A DNA stretch of 64,000 bases from Pseudoduganella violaceinigra DSM 15887 (GCF_000425385.1 NZ_AUDI01000019.1:183515-247514); one strand, 5' to 3'; shown: positions 45,814-55,941, numbered from the stretch's first letter. The notes: generated by a model not told the origin, from the sequence alone. Numbers and translations are program-made.

Positions 45814-47292
45814 TCAGGCGGCGCGGTTGACGGTGCCGGCCTGGTGGCGGCGCTCGGCCGCCTTGACCACCACGGCGCGGATATCGTTGAGCAGCGAGAA
45901 TTCGGCCGGACTGAGCTGAATGGCTGGGAAGGAGTCGTCCCAGTCGCCATACAGGAAGCCGGTCGGCTGGCCGTTGGAGCAGAGCGGCAAAACCACGAAG
46001 CTGCGCGCGTCATTGAGTGTGTCGCGCCACCATGCCGGCAGCTTGGCCGCGAATTTGGGATCGGCCGCGTTGTCGATGAAGATCACGCGGTCGTTGCTCA
46101 GGGCTGCATGGAAGACGTTCGGCTCGTAGGCGTCCACGAAATGCATCGCCGGCAAATGCTGGCGCACGCCTTCTCCCAGGCACATGCGCGCCGCGTACTG
46201 GCTTTCGCGGCGGTTGCGCACGAAGGCCACGGCGCGCGAGAACTGTAAGCCTTTGAAGATGGTTTCCAGGGCCATCGAGACCATCTGCCCGGCGCTTGCC
46301 GAGTCCAGCGAATTGCGCATTTCGGACAATCCGCTGAGCAGGATATTGTTGCCTGCGGCCCGCTGGCGCGTCTGCGCCAGCTGTTTGGCGCGGCGTTCGG
46401 CTGGTTTGGACAGGGGCGCGATCGTCAGGTCGCTGGCCGCGGCGACTTTGGCGTGTTCAATGACTTGCGCCAGCTTGTCCGCACTGACGCCGATCATGCT
46501 GGCATAGCGCGCCGAGATGCGCTTTACTTCCGCCGCGCCCTCGGCGTCGTCATTCCACAGCGCCCCGGCGCACAGATTGGCCATGGTCGAAACGCTTGCA
46601 ACCCAATCCTCCCGCCCCAGGGGATCGGAAGGCATGCCGTCGGCAGGCGGCTCGATGGTGCGCATGCCGGCCAGCAGGCTGTCCGGCAAGCCCCATTGCG
46701 CGGCGGCCTCGCGGCCGATGTCCTGCAGGCTGAGGCCCAAAATCTCCAGCGCGGCCTCGTCTTCCTTGCCTTCGCCGGCGGCCAGTTGCATGGCGGTCCA
46801 GCGCTCCGGCATATAAAAGGTCACCAGCATCCTTCCCAGCGCGTGCAGCATGGAGCAGACCACCGCCTCCTCGCCGTGGCGGCTTTCCGCCGTCGCCGCC
46901 ACTTCGCGCGCGACCATGCCGGCCAGGACGGCTTTTTCCATTTCGATATGCGCCAGGCCGGAGTCCGGCGACGCCACCGACAGCTCCTCGATCAGCTTGA
47001 GGCCGAGCGCAAGATGGCCGATGGCTTCCGTGCCCAGTATGAGCATGGCCTTGCTGACGGTGTTGATCTTCTGGCCGAAGGCAGAGTACATGCCGCTATT
47101 GGCCAGGCGCAGCACCTTCTGGGTCAGCACGGGATCGGACAGCACGGTGCGCGTCAGGTCGAACCCCTTGTCGTCTTCTCCGCGCATGACGCTCAGGATG
47201 GCGGTGATGGCCTTGGCAAAACCGGGCATATCGCCTTGCTGGCGCGTACGTTCCCATAGCATTGCCAGGGTCTGTTCGGCCAAGGCGGTCAT
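45814..47292 (-). CDS. HDOD-domain signalling protein with GAF-like C-terminus
   Basis: A 492-residue protein. The N-terminal HDOD domain (about 20-235) has TRTVLSDPVLTQKVLRLANSG and KAMLILGTEAIGHL, but not a catalytic HD pair, so it is probably a binding or scaffold domain. The C-terminal 170 residues look like a GAF domain. Such proteins often act with c-di-GMP systems, and this gene overlaps the PAS-GGDEF-EAL gene by 4 bp. Confidence 0.88.
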   Translation of the reverse strand: MTALAEQTLAMLWERTRQQGDMPGFAKAITAILSVMRGEDDKGFDLTRTVLSDPVLTQKVLRLANSGMYSAFGQKINTVSKAMLILGTEAIGHLALGLKLIEELSVASPDSGLAHIEMEKAVLAGMVAREVAATAESRHGEEAVVCSMLHALGRMLVTFYMPERWTAMQLAAGEGKEDEAALEILGLSLQDIGREAAAQWGLPDSLLAGMRTIEPPADGMPSDPLGREDWVASVSTMANLCAGALWNDDAEGAAEVKRISARYASMIGVSADKLAQVIEHAKVAAASDLTIAPLSKPAERRAKQLAQTRQRAAGNNILLSGLSEMRNSLDSASAGQMVSMALETIFKGLQFSRAVAFVRNRRESQYAARMCLGEGVRQHLPAMHFVDAYEPNVFHAALSNDRVIFIDNAADPKFAAKLPAWWRDTLNDARSFVVLPLCSNGQPTGFLYGDWDDSFPAIQLSPAEFSLLNDIRAVVVKAAERRHQAGTVNRAA

Positions 47293-49022
47293 TGGACCAC
47301 CTGCCGCGCTTCATCGGTCATCAGCGCCGCATAAGTGCGTTCCTTCAGTGCGGCCATCGCGGTGTGGGCCGCCATCGGGCGCCCGGTCAGGAAACCCTGC
47401 ACATACTGGCAACCGTTCTGTTCGACGTAAAGCATCTGTTCTTCGGTCTCGACGCCTTCCGCCACCACGGACAGGTCGAGATGCCTGGCGAGATCGAGGA
47501 CCGCGTTGCAGATGGCGCCGTCCTTTTCCGAGCCCGGCAGGTCGCGGATGAAGGTCCGGTCGATCTTCAGCACTGAAATCGGGAAGCGCTTCAGGTAGGA
47601 CAGCGAGGAGTAGCCGGTGCCGAAATCGTCGATCGCAATCCGGGCCCGGCGTTCCGCCATCCTGGACAGGATTGTTTCGGCATGGGCGGGATCGATCATC
47701 AGGGTCCCTTCCGTGATTTCCAGCACGAGCTGGTCTCCGGCCAGGCCGGAGAAAGCCAGGGCGTCGTCGAGCACGTCGAGGAATTTATCGTTGCGGAACT
47801 GGCGCGGGCTGATGTTGACGGAAATGTAGAGCGGCCGCTGGGCCACTTCCTGGAACTGCTTCAATTGCACGCAGGCCGACTTCAGCGCCCATGCGCCCAG
47901 CAGGTTGATCAGGCCATTGGTCTCCGCGATCGGGATGAAGCGCGCCGGGGGCACCATGCCGAGGGCGGGGTGCTTCCAGCGCATCAGGGTCTCAAAGCCT
48001 TCGATTTCGCGCGTGGCGGAATTGACGATGGGCTGGTAGTACAGCAGGAATTCGCCTTCGCGCACTGCCTGGAACATGGCCGCTTCCAGTGAAATATCGT
48101 GCTCCGGCGGGCCGCTCTGGCGCTGGCTGTAGACCACGCAGCGCGCTTTGCCGGTTTCCTTGGCGCGCGACATCGCCGTATCGGCAAGGGCCACCAGGCG
48201 CGCTTCGTCTTCCGCATGCTCCGGGTAGACGGCGACGCCAAGCGAAGCGCTGACGTGGATGGTGTGCTGCTCGACCTCGAAGGGCGATTGAAGCGTCGCC
48301 AGCAGGCGCCCGGTGACCAGCTTGATCTGGGCCGCGTTGCAGGAGCCCGGCAGAATGGCCACGAACTCGTCGCCGCCGACGCGCGCCAGCGTGTCGCTGT
48401 CGCGCAGCGTCTTGCGCAGGCGGGCCGCGGCCATCTTCAACACGGCGTCGCCGACCGGGTGGCCCAGGCCGTCGTTGACCTTTTTGAAGCTGTCCAGGCC
48501 AATGGTGGCGACCGCGAACCCCTGGCCCGAGCGGCGCGCCTGGGCGATGGTCTGGCGCAGGCGATCTGTCAGCAGCAGGCGGTTGGGCAATCCGGTCAGG
48601 CCGTCATGGGTGGCCATGTGGCGCAGGCGTTCTTCGGTGGCATTCTGGACCGTCATATCGCGGCCGACCACGAGCAGTTCGTAAGCTTTGCTGGCGGTGG
48701 CGTAGCTGCTGATGCGCAGTTCGAAGCAGATTTCCTGCTCGGGAGCCTTGAGGCGCACTGCAGCGCGATTGGCGCCGCGCGCCTGGATGGCGGCGGACAG
48801 GCTGGACTTCAGTGCCGCGTGATCGAGGTCACACACGAAGGAGGCAAAATACTGCCCTTCAAGTTCCTCACCATTGCGCAGCAGGTTGGCCGCGCGCTGG
48901 CTGGCAAAGAGAATCTGCCCCATCAGGTTGAGCCGGAACACAATGTCGCCCGCTTCCTCCAACAGGAGGTTTACCTCATGGTCCAATGTCGGTAAAGACT
49001 CGGTCGTGGAGCTGGGAAGCAT
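47289..49022 (-). CDS. PAS-GGDEF-EAL c-di-GMP turnover protein
   Basis: A 577-residue protein. A PAS domain (about 15-130) is followed by GGDEF (HDGLTGLPNR; active-site VGGDEF intact) and EAL domains. The EAL signature is FETLMRW: the metal-binding Glu is kept, but the Ala-Leu are Thr-Leu. DDFGTGYSSLSYL and AEGVET are intact. It could make and/or degrade c-di-GMP. There are no membrane segments, so it is cytosolic. It is first in a two-gene operon with the HDOD gene. Confidence 0.93.
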   Translation of the reverse strand: MLPSSTTESLPTLDHEVNLLLEEAGDIVFRLNLMGQILFASQRAANLLRNGEELEGQYFASFVCDLDHAALKSSLSAAIQARGANRAAVRLKAPEQEICFELRISSYATASKAYELLVVGRDMTVQNATEERLRHMATHDGLTGLPNRLLLTDRLRQTIAQARRSGQGFAVATIGLDSFKKVNDGLGHPVGDAVLKMAAARLRKTLRDSDTLARVGGDEFVAILPGSCNAAQIKLVTGRLLATLQSPFEVEQHTIHVSASLGVAVYPEHAEDEARLVALADTAMSRAKETGKARCVVYSQRQSGPPEHDISLEAAMFQAVREGEFLLYYQPIVNSATREIEGFETLMRWKHPALGMVPPARFIPIAETNGLINLLGAWALKSACVQLKQFQEVAQRPLYISVNISPRQFRNDKFLDVLDDALAFSGLAGDQLVLEITEGTLMIDPAHAETILSRMAERRARIAIDDFGTGYSSLSYLKRFPISVLKIDRTFIRDLPGSEKDGAICNAVLDLARHLDLSVVAEGVETEEQMLYVEQNGCQYVQGFLTGRPMAAHTAMAALKERTYAALMTDEARQVVQ

Positions 49023-49267
49023 TGTTGCGCTCGATTCTTTCTCTTCGGGTCGTAACCACTGAGAAATGTATCACCTAAACCTCATGCTTCACATGAAAAA
49101 CGACAACATTAGTCCATGTTTTTAGGAAATTTGTTGCCCTAGATCATTTTTAAATGAAAGTCGCAAAAGCGGGACCCTTTTGAACGCAAATTTTCGCCGT
49201 GCCGTTCCTTGCTTGAGCTGAAAGTTTGCGCTAGCCTCGCGTTAAAGAGGCAGCCGAGGAGAGCGAA

Positions 49268-50950
49268 ATGAACCGTTTCGACACGCACGAGGTCTTCAAC
49301 CAGGTGGCGCCGTTTGCAAACGTAAACCTGTTCACCTGCGACACGGCCTTGCGCGAAGCCCTGGAGCGCGAAGGCGGCGCATTCGCCACCGCATCGCTGA
49401 TGGAGCTGGGCGCCGAGCTTGGCACTACCGCCATGCAGGACCTGGCACGGCAAGCGAATCAGCATCCCCCGGTGCTGAATAGCTTCGACCGCAGCGGGCG
49501 CCGCGTCGACGAGATCGAATTCCACCCCGCCTGGCATACGCTGATGGCGAAGCTGATCGCTTCCGGCGCCCACGCCTCGCCATGGGAAGGCAAGCATCCG
49601 CATCATGGCGCGCAAGTAGCACGCGCGGCGCGCTACATCCTGTTCGGTCAAGTGGAGAACGGTTCGCAATGCCCGATCACCATGACCTACGCCAGCGTGC
49701 CGGCGCTGCGCCAAAGTCCCGCGCTGGCGGCGCGCTGGCTGCCCAAGATTCTGTCGCGGATCTATGACCCGAGCCCGCTGCCGATCGACGAAAAGCGGGG
49801 CGCCCTGATCGGCATGGGCATGACGGAAAAGCAAGGCGGCTCCGACCTGCGCGCCAACACCACATACGCCGAAGCCGTGGCGTCCGATGAGGCGCGTGCG
49901 CTGTTCGGGGACGACGGCGACGCCGTCTACAGGCTGACGGGCCACAAATGGTTCTTTTCTGCGCCGCAATGTGATGCCCACCTGGTGCTGGCGCAAACCG
50001 GCGACGCCGGCCTGAGCTGCTTCCTGCTGCCGCGCTTCCTTCCCGATGGCGCGCGCAACCAGGTACGCATACAGCGCCTGAAGCACAAGCTCGGCAATCA
50101 GTCGAATGCCTCGTCCGAAGTCGAATTCACCGGCGCCTACGGCTGGCTGCTCGGGCCGCTGGGCCGCGGCGTGCCGACTATCCTGGAAATGGGCAATCAC
50201 ACCCGCCTCGATTGCGTACTGGGGACGGCCGGCATCATGCGCGCCGCGCTGACCCAGGTGCTGCACCACGCGCGCCGCCGCAGCGCCTTCGGCAAGCCGC
50301 TGGCGGAACAGCCCCTGATGCGGAACGTGCTGGCCGACCTGGCGCTCGAATCCGAGGCCGCCACCGTATTCGCCATGCGCCTGGCGCGCTGCTTCGATCA
50401 CATGGACAATCCTGCGGAAGCGCAACTGGCGCGCCTGCTGACGCCGGCCGGCAAATACTGGATCTGCAAGCGCGGCCCGGGCTTTGGGGCGGAGGCGATG
50501 GAAGTGCTGGGTGGCAGCGGCTATGTGGAGGACAGCTCGCTGGCCCGCCTCTACCGGGAACTGCCGGTCAATTCGATCTGGGAAGGATCCGGCAACGTCA
50601 TGTGCCTTGATCTGCTGCGCGCGCTGTCGAAATCCGGCCAGGCGCAGGAAGTGCTGGCGGCCGAACTAGGGCAGGGCAGCCGCGCCGATCCGGACTATGT
50701 GCGGTTTACCGGCCAGTTGCTGGCCGACCTGCCGCATGCCCGCGAAGACGAATTCGGTGCGCGCCACCTGGCCGAACGGATCGTATTGGCGATCCAGGCC
50801 GGTTTGCTGCTGCGCCACGCGCCGTCCTTTGTCAGCTCCGCCTTCGTCGCCACGCGGCTGGCGCGGGAGCCGGGCGGGGCGTATGGGCGGTTGCCGGCAG
50901 GAACTAACTGCGAAGCGATTCTACAGCGGGCGCTGGTGGAAAACGCCTGA
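49268..50950 (+). CDS. aidB: Acyl-CoA dehydrogenase-like flavoprotein, AidB type
   Basis: A 560-residue protein; E. coli AidB has 541. The N-terminal extension, MTEKQGGSDLRANTTYA, RRSAFGKPLAEQPLMRNVLADL and LGGSGYVEDSSLARLYRELPVNSIWEGSGN are characteristic of AidB. AidB is linked to the adaptive response to alkylation and binds DNA and FAD. The ATG follows GAGGAGAG. The 245-bp upstream region (49023-49267) holds no gene and no clear promoter by eye. Confidence 0.88.
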   Translation: MNRFDTHEVFNQVAPFANVNLFTCDTALREALEREGGAFATASLMELGAELGTTAMQDLARQANQHPPVLNSFDRSGRRVDEIEFHPAWHTLMAKLIASGAHASPWEGKHPHHGAQVARAARYILFGQVENGSQCPITMTYASVPALRQSPALAARWLPKILSRIYDPSPLPIDEKRGALIGMGMTEKQGGSDLRANTTYAEAVASDEARALFGDDGDAVYRLTGHKWFFSAPQCDAHLVLAQTGDAGLSCFLLPRFLPDGARNQVRIQRLKHKLGNQSNASSEVEFTGAYGWLLGPLGRGVPTILEMGNHTRLDCVLGTAGIMRAALTQVLHHARRRSAFGKPLAEQPLMRNVLADLALESEAATVFAMRLARCFDHMDNPAEAQLARLLTPAGKYWICKRGPGFGAEAMEVLGGSGYVEDSSLARLYRELPVNSIWEGSGNVMCLDLLRALSKSGQAQEVLAAELGQGSRADPDYVRFTGQLLADLPHAREDEFGARHLAERIVLAIQAGLLLRHAPSFVSSAFVATRLAREPGGAYGRLPAGTNCEAILQRALVENA

Positions 50951-50989
50951 GGCTGGGATAATGCGCCTTACACATACACTTTTAGACAT

Positions 50990-51640
50990 ATGAAACAAGA
51001 TCCGCGCTTTCCCAACCTGTTCATTACCGATCACCCGCTGATTCAGCACAAGCTGAGCCATATGCGCGACAAGTCGACGTCCACGCGCACCTTCCGCGAA
51101 CTGCTGAAAGAAATCACCCTGCTGATGGGGTACGAAATCACCCGCGACCTGCCGCTGACCACCCGCGAAATCGAAACCCCGCTGGAAACCATCCAGGCCC
51201 CGGTCATCGCCGGCCGCAAGCTGGCCGTAGTGCCGATCCTGCGCGCAGGCGTGGGCATGAGCGACGGCCTGCTGAACCTGGTGCCGTCGGCGCGCGTGGG
51301 CCATATCGGCGTGTTCCGCGATCCGGAAACCCACCAGCCGGTGGAATACCTGGTACGCCTGCCCGACCTGGTTGACCGCACCTTCATCCTGTGCGACCCG
51401 ATGGTTGCAACCGGCAACTCGGCAGTGCACGCCGTGGACGTGCTGAAGAAACGCGGCGTTCCCGACGACCAGATCATCTTTCTGGCCCTGGTGGCCGCAC
51501 CGGAAGGCATCGAAGTGTTCCAGAAGTCGCACCCGAACGTGAAGATCTTCTGCGCCTCGCTCGATTCCCACCTCAACGAACACGCCTACATCATTCCTGG
51601 TCTGGGCGACGCGGGCGACCGCATCTTCGGGACCAAATAA
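50990..51640 (+). CDS. upp: Uracil phosphoribosyltransferase
   Basis: A 216-residue salvage enzyme converting uracil and PRPP to UMP. The PRPP loop is [11 protein letters not shown]. The flap region ([11 protein letters not shown]) and the C-terminal uracil-binding [12 protein letters not shown] are intact. The length is standard. It is followed 3 bp later by an Hpt-domain gene. Confidence 0.97.
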   Translation: MKQDPRFPNLFITDHPLIQHKLSHMRDKSTSTRTFRELLKEITLLMGYEITRDLPLTTREIETPLETIQAPVIAGRKLAVVPILRAGVGMSDGLLNLVPSARVGHIGVFRDPETHQPVEYLVRLPDLVDRTFILCDPMVATGNSAVHAVDVLKKRGVPDDQIIFLALVAAPEGIEVFQKSHPNVKIFCASLDSHLNEHAYIIPGLGDAGDRIFGTK

Positions 51641-51643
51641 GCC

Positions 51644-51997
51644 ATGGCGACGCCGGTCGACTCGGAATTCCAGGACCGGCTGCAAGCCTTGCGCGACAAA
51701 TACGCCGCCAGCGTGCCCGAACGCATGGCGGCCATCCGCGATGCCCTGGTGCTGTGCCAGGGCAGCCTACTGCCGCCGCATATCGAACAGCTGCACCACG
51801 CGCTGCACAGTGTGGCCGGTTCCGCCGGTTCTTTCGGCCTGCACGCCCTTGGTGCCGAGTCGCGCCGCATCGAACAGCTGGTGCGTGGCGTGATGGAAGA
51901 GGGCGCGCCCTGGGACGGTATCGATGCCGCAGTGCTGGCGCTGTTGCATTGGGCCGACAAGGACTTTACCGCTGGTAATTTTGCAACGCACGATTGA
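51644..51997 (+). CDS. Hpt-domain phosphotransfer protein
   Basis: A 117-residue, all-helical protein. The phosphoacceptor is H55 in LHSVAGSAGSFGL, the Hpt consensus. No other domain is fused. It would relay phosphate between a hybrid kinase and a response regulator not encoded nearby. It is co-transcribed with upp (3-bp gap), an unusual pairing. Confidence 0.87.
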   Translation: MATPVDSEFQDRLQALRDKYAASVPERMAAIRDALVLCQGSLLPPHIEQLHHALHSVAGSAGSFGLHALGAESRRIEQLVRGVMEEGAPWDGIDAAVLALLHWADKDFTAGNFATHD

Positions 51998-52110
51998 TAT
52001 TTATCAAACAAGACTGATAAATCTTGTCTATAGTTACATCACATGTGCGGATCCTGTGGATTACAAGTGATTTTATTTTCGAGGTCACGTGTTTTTAACA
52101 GGTATTTCGG

Positions 52111-52116
52111 TATAAT
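52111..52116 (+). promoter_or_regulatory. Probable -10 box of the cold-shock gene
   Basis: A perfect TATAAT lies 80 bp before the cold-shock protein start, in AT-rich sequence. The -35 region is weak. The implied leader of about 75 nt would suit the cold-regulated 5' UTRs of csp genes. Confidence 0.5.
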
Positions 52117-52196
52117 GCGGGATCGTTTAGATTCAGGAGACTGGATTCAAACGGTATCACGGGCGTAAAGCTCATTTAACTGTAATAGGAATTGTA

Positions 52197-52400
52197 ATGG
52201 CAACTGGTATCGTAAAATGGTTCAACGACGCAAAGGGTTTTGGCTTCATTACCCCTGATGAAGGCGGCGAAGATCTGTTTGCTCACTTCTCGGCTATCCA
52301 AAGCAACGGCTTCAAGTCGCTGCAGGAAAACCAACGCGTGTCCTTCGACGTGACCTCCGGCCCAAAAGGCAAGCAGGCGTCGAACATCCAGCCTCTGTAA
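52197..52400 (+). CDS. Cold-shock protein, CspA family
   Basis: A 67-residue OB-fold RNA/DNA chaperone. RNP1 KGFGFI and RNP2 DLFAHF are both intact, and the length is standard. It has its own promoter-like TATAAT at 52111 and terminator at 52421-52450. The leader of about 75 nt is untranslated. Confidence 0.96.
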   Translation: MATGIVKWFNDAKGFGFITPDEGGEDLFAHFSAIQSNGFKSLQENQRVSFDVTSGPKGKQASNIQPL

Positions 52401-52420
52401 TCGAGACGGATCAAAACGAT

Positions 52421-52450
52421 AAAAATCCTCCGCTTCGGAGGATTTTTTTT
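52421..52450 (+). terminator. Rho-independent terminator of the cold-shock gene
   Basis: A 12-bp stem (52421-52432 with 52436-52447) around a 3-base loop ends in eight T. It lies 20 bp after the stop codon. Confidence 0.95.
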
Positions 52451-52565
52451 GCCCTTAATGTTGCCAAATTGAACCAACAATAGAGTTTTATGTAACGCTA
52501 ATTGTTAACTGGCATCCTGATGGGTTTATTCCGCCGCGCAGCTTCGGCAAACACTCGGCCAGCTG

Positions 52566-53471
52566 TCAGCCTTTGCGCCAGTAGCCGGGCTGGCCGTAGG
52601 TGTGGCGCAGGAAATCCACGAAGGCGCGGATGCGCAGCGGCAGATGGCGCCGCTGCGCGAAGACTGCGTAAATGTCGTTGCCAGGTGCGGAATACTCGTT
52701 GAGCACGGGTTTCAAACGGCCCGCCTCGATATCGGCCCCCACTTCCCACATCGAGCGCCACGCAAGGCCCTTGCCGGCCAGGACCCAGTCGTGCAGGACG
52801 GCGCCGTCATTGCAGCTCATATTCCCGGCAATCTTTAAAGTCACATTCTTGTCGCCGTCGCGGAAGGTCCAGCCGCGCTGGCTGCCTTCGCTACTGATGG
52901 TCATGCAGTTGTGCCTGGACAGGTCATCCAGCGTTTTCGGCACGCCATGGCGTTTCAGGTAGGCCGGCGTGCCGACCACGACGCGGTGGTTGTCGGCCAG
53001 CTTCACGCTGACCAGGTTGGAGTCCGACATGGAGGCGATCCGGATCGCCAGGTCCACGCCTTCGCCGATCAAGTCCACCATGCGGTCGTTCAGGTTCAAT
53101 GTCACCGTCACGTCACGGTGCTCGGCTAAAAAGGAAGGGATCATCGGCGCGACGTGCAGGCGGCCGAATCCAGCCGGTGCGGAAATCAGCAAGTGCCCCG
53201 TGGCACGTGCGCTACGCTCGGCGACAGCCGCCTCGGCGCTTTCGAGTTCAGAGAGAATGCGTTGGCAATCCTCAAGGAAGGCTGCCCCTTCGTCCGTCAG
53301 CGCAAGCTTGCGCGTGGTACGCTGGAGCAGTTTGACGCCAAGCCGCTGTTCGAGCGCGTCGAGCCTGCGACCGATTACCGCCGGCGCAATGCCTTCAGCG
53401 CGCGCTGCGGCCGACAGGCTGCCGCGGTTGACCACTTCTACAAAGGTGGAGATTTGCCTGAACTGACCCAT
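52566..53471 (-). CDS. LysR-family transcriptional regulator
   Basis: A 301-residue regulator with an N-terminal winged helix-turn-helix (FVEVVNRGSLSAAARAEGIAP) and a C-terminal substrate-binding domain. It is transcribed away from aceB with 121 bp between starts. That interval holds a 13-bp inverted repeat beginning 15 bp upstream of its start. It probably regulates aceB and itself; the inducer is unknown. Confidence 0.93.
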   Translation of the reverse strand: MGQFRQISTFVEVVNRGSLSAAARAEGIAPAVIGRRLDALEQRLGVKLLQRTTRKLALTDEGAAFLEDCQRILSELESAEAAVAERSARATGHLLISAPAGFGRLHVAPMIPSFLAEHRDVTVTLNLNDRMVDLIGEGVDLAIRIASMSDSNLVSVKLADNHRVVVGTPAYLKRHGVPKTLDDLSRHNCMTISSEGSQRGWTFRDGDKNVTLKIAGNMSCNDGAVLHDWVLAGKGLAWRSMWEVGADIEAGRLKPVLNEYSAPGNDIYAVFAQRRHLPLRIRAFVDFLRHTYGQPGYWRKG

Positions 53472-53485
53472 ATGACCTCATTTAT

Positions 53486-53540
53486 GACTAAAACGCACAG
53501 ATGAAGTGCGTTTTAGTCTTGTTTCTCTACGTTTTTAGTC
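53486..53540. promoter_or_regulatory. LysR operator candidate between the regulator and aceB
   Basis: GACTAAAACGCAC (53486-53498) and GTGCGTTTTAGTC (53506-53518) form a perfect 13-bp inverted repeat with a 7-bp centre. A third half-site CGTTTTTAGTC lies at 53530-53540. A -10-like TATACT at 53543-53548 with TTGTTT 18 bp upstream could be the aceB promoter, so the half-site overlaps the promoter, as in many LysR-controlled genes. Confidence 0.7.
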
Positions 53541-53592
53541 AATATACTGGAAAACATTCAATCACAACACTAATCATCTACGGAGAAAGACT

Positions 53593-55182
53593 ATGAGCAT
53601 TACTCTGCCAGCAGGTATGCAGATTACCGGCGCAATCAAGCCGGGTTTCGAGCGCGTCCTGACGCCCGAAGCGTTGGCCTTGGTGGCCAAGCTGAGCCGC
53701 GAATTCGAGCCGCGCCGCCAGGAATTGCTGGCCAAGCGTGTCGAGCGCGCCAAGCGTCTGGATGCCGGCGAGCGCCCGGACTTCCTGGCCGAAACCGCGC
53801 ATATCCGCAGCGGCGACTGGAAAATCGCACCGATCCCGAAGGCACTGGAATGCCGCCGTGTTGAAATCACCGGCCCTGTCGATCGCAAGATGGTCATCAA
53901 CGCGCTGAACTCCGGCGCGGATTCCTACATGACCGACTTCGAAGATTCGAATTCCCCGAACTGGGACAATCAGATCTCCGGCCAGATCAATATGCAGGAC
54001 GCCGTGCGCAAGACCATCTCGCTCGAGCAGAACGGCAAGTCCTACAAGCTGAACGAAAAGACCGCCACCTTGGTGGTGCGTCCACGCGGCTGGCACCTCG
54101 ATGAAAAGCACGTCACCGTCGACGGCAAGCGCGTTTCGGGCGGCATTTTCGACTTCGCACTGTTCATGGTCCACAATGCGAAAGAGCAGTTGGCGCGCGG
54201 CGCCGGCCCGTTCTTCTACCTGCCGAAAATGGAATCGCATCTGGAAGCGCGCCTGTGGAACGACATCTTCGTGATGACTCAGAATGAACTGGGCCTGCCG
54301 CGAGGCACCATCAAGGCCACCGTCCTGATCGAGACCATCCTGGCCGCCTTCGAAATGGACGAAATCCTGTACGAACTGCGCGAGCACAGCTCCGGCCTGA
54401 ACGCCGGCCGCTGGGACTACATCTTCAGCTGCATCAAGAAGTTCAAGCTGGACAAGGACTTCTGCCTGGCTGACCGCGCCAAAGTGACCATGACCGCGCC
54501 GTTCATGCGCGCCTACGCGCTGCTGCTGCTGAAAACCTGCCACAAGCGCAATGCGCCGGCAATCGGCGGCATGGCCGCGCTGATCCCGATCAAGAACGAT
54601 CCGGAAAAGAACGAAGTCGCCATGGGCGGGGTGCGCAACGACAAGGCGCGCGACGCAACCGACGGCTATGACGGCGGCTGGGTGGCTCACCCAGGCCTGG
54701 TGGAACTGGCCATGGGCGAGTTCAAGAAAGTGCTGGGCGATGCGCCGAACCAGATTTCGAAGCAGCGTCCGGATGTGGACGTCACGTCGGCGGAACTCCT
54801 GGACTTCAAGCCAGAGGCGCCGATTACCGAAGCCGGCCTGCGCTACAACATCAATGTTGGCATCCACTACCTGGGGAGCTGGTTGAATGGCAATGGCTGC
54901 GTGCCGATCCATAACCTGATGGAGGATGCGGCGACCGCCGAAATCTCGCGTTCGCAGGTGTGGCAGTGGATTCGTTCGTCCAAGGGCGTGCTGGAAGATG
55001 GCCGCAAGGTGTCTGAAGCCATGGTGCGTGCGATGATTCCAGAGGAACTGGCGAAAGTGAAGGTCACCGCCCCGGATGGCGCCACGCCTGCGTACGAACG
55101 CGCCGCGCAGATCTTCGAGAAGATGTCGACGTCAGAGGCGTTTGAAGAGTTCCTGACGCTGCCGCTGTACGAAGAGATTTAA
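53593..55182 (+). CDS. aceB: Malate synthase A
   Basis: A 529-residue glyoxylate-bypass enzyme that condenses glyoxylate with acetyl-CoA to malate. [31 protein letters not shown] and the Mg-binding [17 protein letters not shown] segment are family landmarks, and the length is that of the A isoform. Isocitrate lyase is not in the window. The divergent LysR gene and the operator-like inverted repeat suggest specific control. Confidence 0.96.
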   Translation: MSITLPAGMQITGAIKPGFERVLTPEALALVAKLSREFEPRRQELLAKRVERAKRLDAGERPDFLAETAHIRSGDWKIAPIPKALECRRVEITGPVDRKMVINALNSGADSYMTDFEDSNSPNWDNQISGQINMQDAVRKTISLEQNGKSYKLNEKTATLVVRPRGWHLDEKHVTVDGKRVSGGIFDFALFMVHNAKEQLARGAGPFFYLPKMESHLEARLWNDIFVMTQNELGLPRGTIKATVLIETILAAFEMDEILYELREHSSGLNAGRWDYIFSCIKKFKLDKDFCLADRAKVTMTAPFMRAYALLLLKTCHKRNAPAIGGMAALIPIKNDPEKNEVAMGGVRNDKARDATDGYDGGWVAHPGLVELAMGEFKKVLGDAPNQISKQRPDVDVTSAELLDFKPEAPITEAGLRYNINVGIHYLGSWLNGNGCVPIHNLMEDAATAEISRSQVWQWIRSSKGVLEDGRKVSEAMVRAMIPEELAKVKVTAPDGATPAYERAAQIFEKMSTSEAFEEFLTLPLYEEI

Positions 55183-55188
55183 ACTGGG

Positions 55189-55286
55189 GCGGGTTGTGCG
55201 CCCTTGATTTTCGTGGAAAATCAGAGACCTTAACCCGCACCAGTCCGCGCCGAGACCGTACGGGGTCTGACCCTTGGGTCGGACCC
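55189..55286. repeat. Two hairpin-forming inverted repeats after aceB
   Basis: The first is GCGGGTT (55189-55195) with AACCCGC (55232-55238), enclosing an 8-bp hairpin (55205-55212 with 55216-55223). The second is an 11-bp stem with one G-T pair (55263-55273 with 55276-55286). They lie between convergent genes and may terminate transcription. The second looks like a dispersed REP-type element, but no second copy was found in the window. Confidence 0.5.
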
Positions 55287-55290
55287 TGGT

Positions 55291-55941
55291 TTACCGGTTT
55301 TGGCGCGAAGCCAACGCAGGCCGATCAAGAAACGCCTGCAAGCGGTATTCATCGATGCGATGTCCCGCAACCCTGCGCAGCAAGCTGTCGACCCGGTCCG
55401 CGCCCCAGAACAGCTCCCCCTCATACACAAAGCTCGGCACACCGAAAACGCCATCAGCAATAGCCTGCTCGGTCGCCCGCGCCAATGCCGCCTTCACTTC
55501 CGGCGTGCCCGCCGCGGCAACCAGCGCCTCCCCATCCAGCCCGCAATCCCGTGCCACGCGCGCCAGCACCCCGAAATCCTGCGCATCCTGCCCCTGTTCC
55601 CAGGTTGCAGCCATCACGGCCGACACGAAGGCAATCCGATCCGTCCGCCCGGCAATCGCAGTCGCGATACGCAGCATCGGCAAAGGATTGAAAGGATGCC
55701 CTGGCGGCCCAACGAATTCCAGCCCCTGCGCCGACGCCTGCCGCATCACATCGCGGAAAGTCAGCACGCGCTTGGCTGGAACCTCGGCCGGCCCCACCAA
55801 TCCATGCTTGTTCAGCATGGCGGCGAACAAAACAGGGATCATTTCAACCTGCACGCCGGCAGCTTCAATACGGGCGATCTGCTTGGTTGCCAGCCACACG
55901 AAGGGGCTGATGGGATCAACATACATACGGACGGTCTGCAT
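55291..55941 (-). CDS. 2-hydroxychromene-2-carboxylate isomerase family (DsbA-fold)
   Basis: A 216-residue protein of the thioredoxin-fold GST-kappa/HCCA-isomerase group. YVDPISPFVWLA is the usual active-site strand with Ser in place of a CxxC. The helical insert and the VFGVPSFVYEGELFWGADR strand are present. In known members it isomerises naphthalene or aromatic intermediates with glutathione. No aromatic-degradation genes are nearby, so the substrate is open. Confidence 0.85.
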   Translation of the reverse strand: MQTVRMYVDPISPFVWLATKQIARIEAAGVQVEMIPVLFAAMLNKHGLVGPAEVPAKRVLTFRDVMRQASAQGLEFVGPPGHPFNPLPMLRIATAIAGRTDRIAFVSAVMAATWEQGQDAQDFGVLARVARDCGLDGEALVAAAGTPEVKAALARATEQAIADGVFGVPSFVYEGELFWGADRVDSLLRRVAGHRIDEYRLQAFLDRPALASRQNR

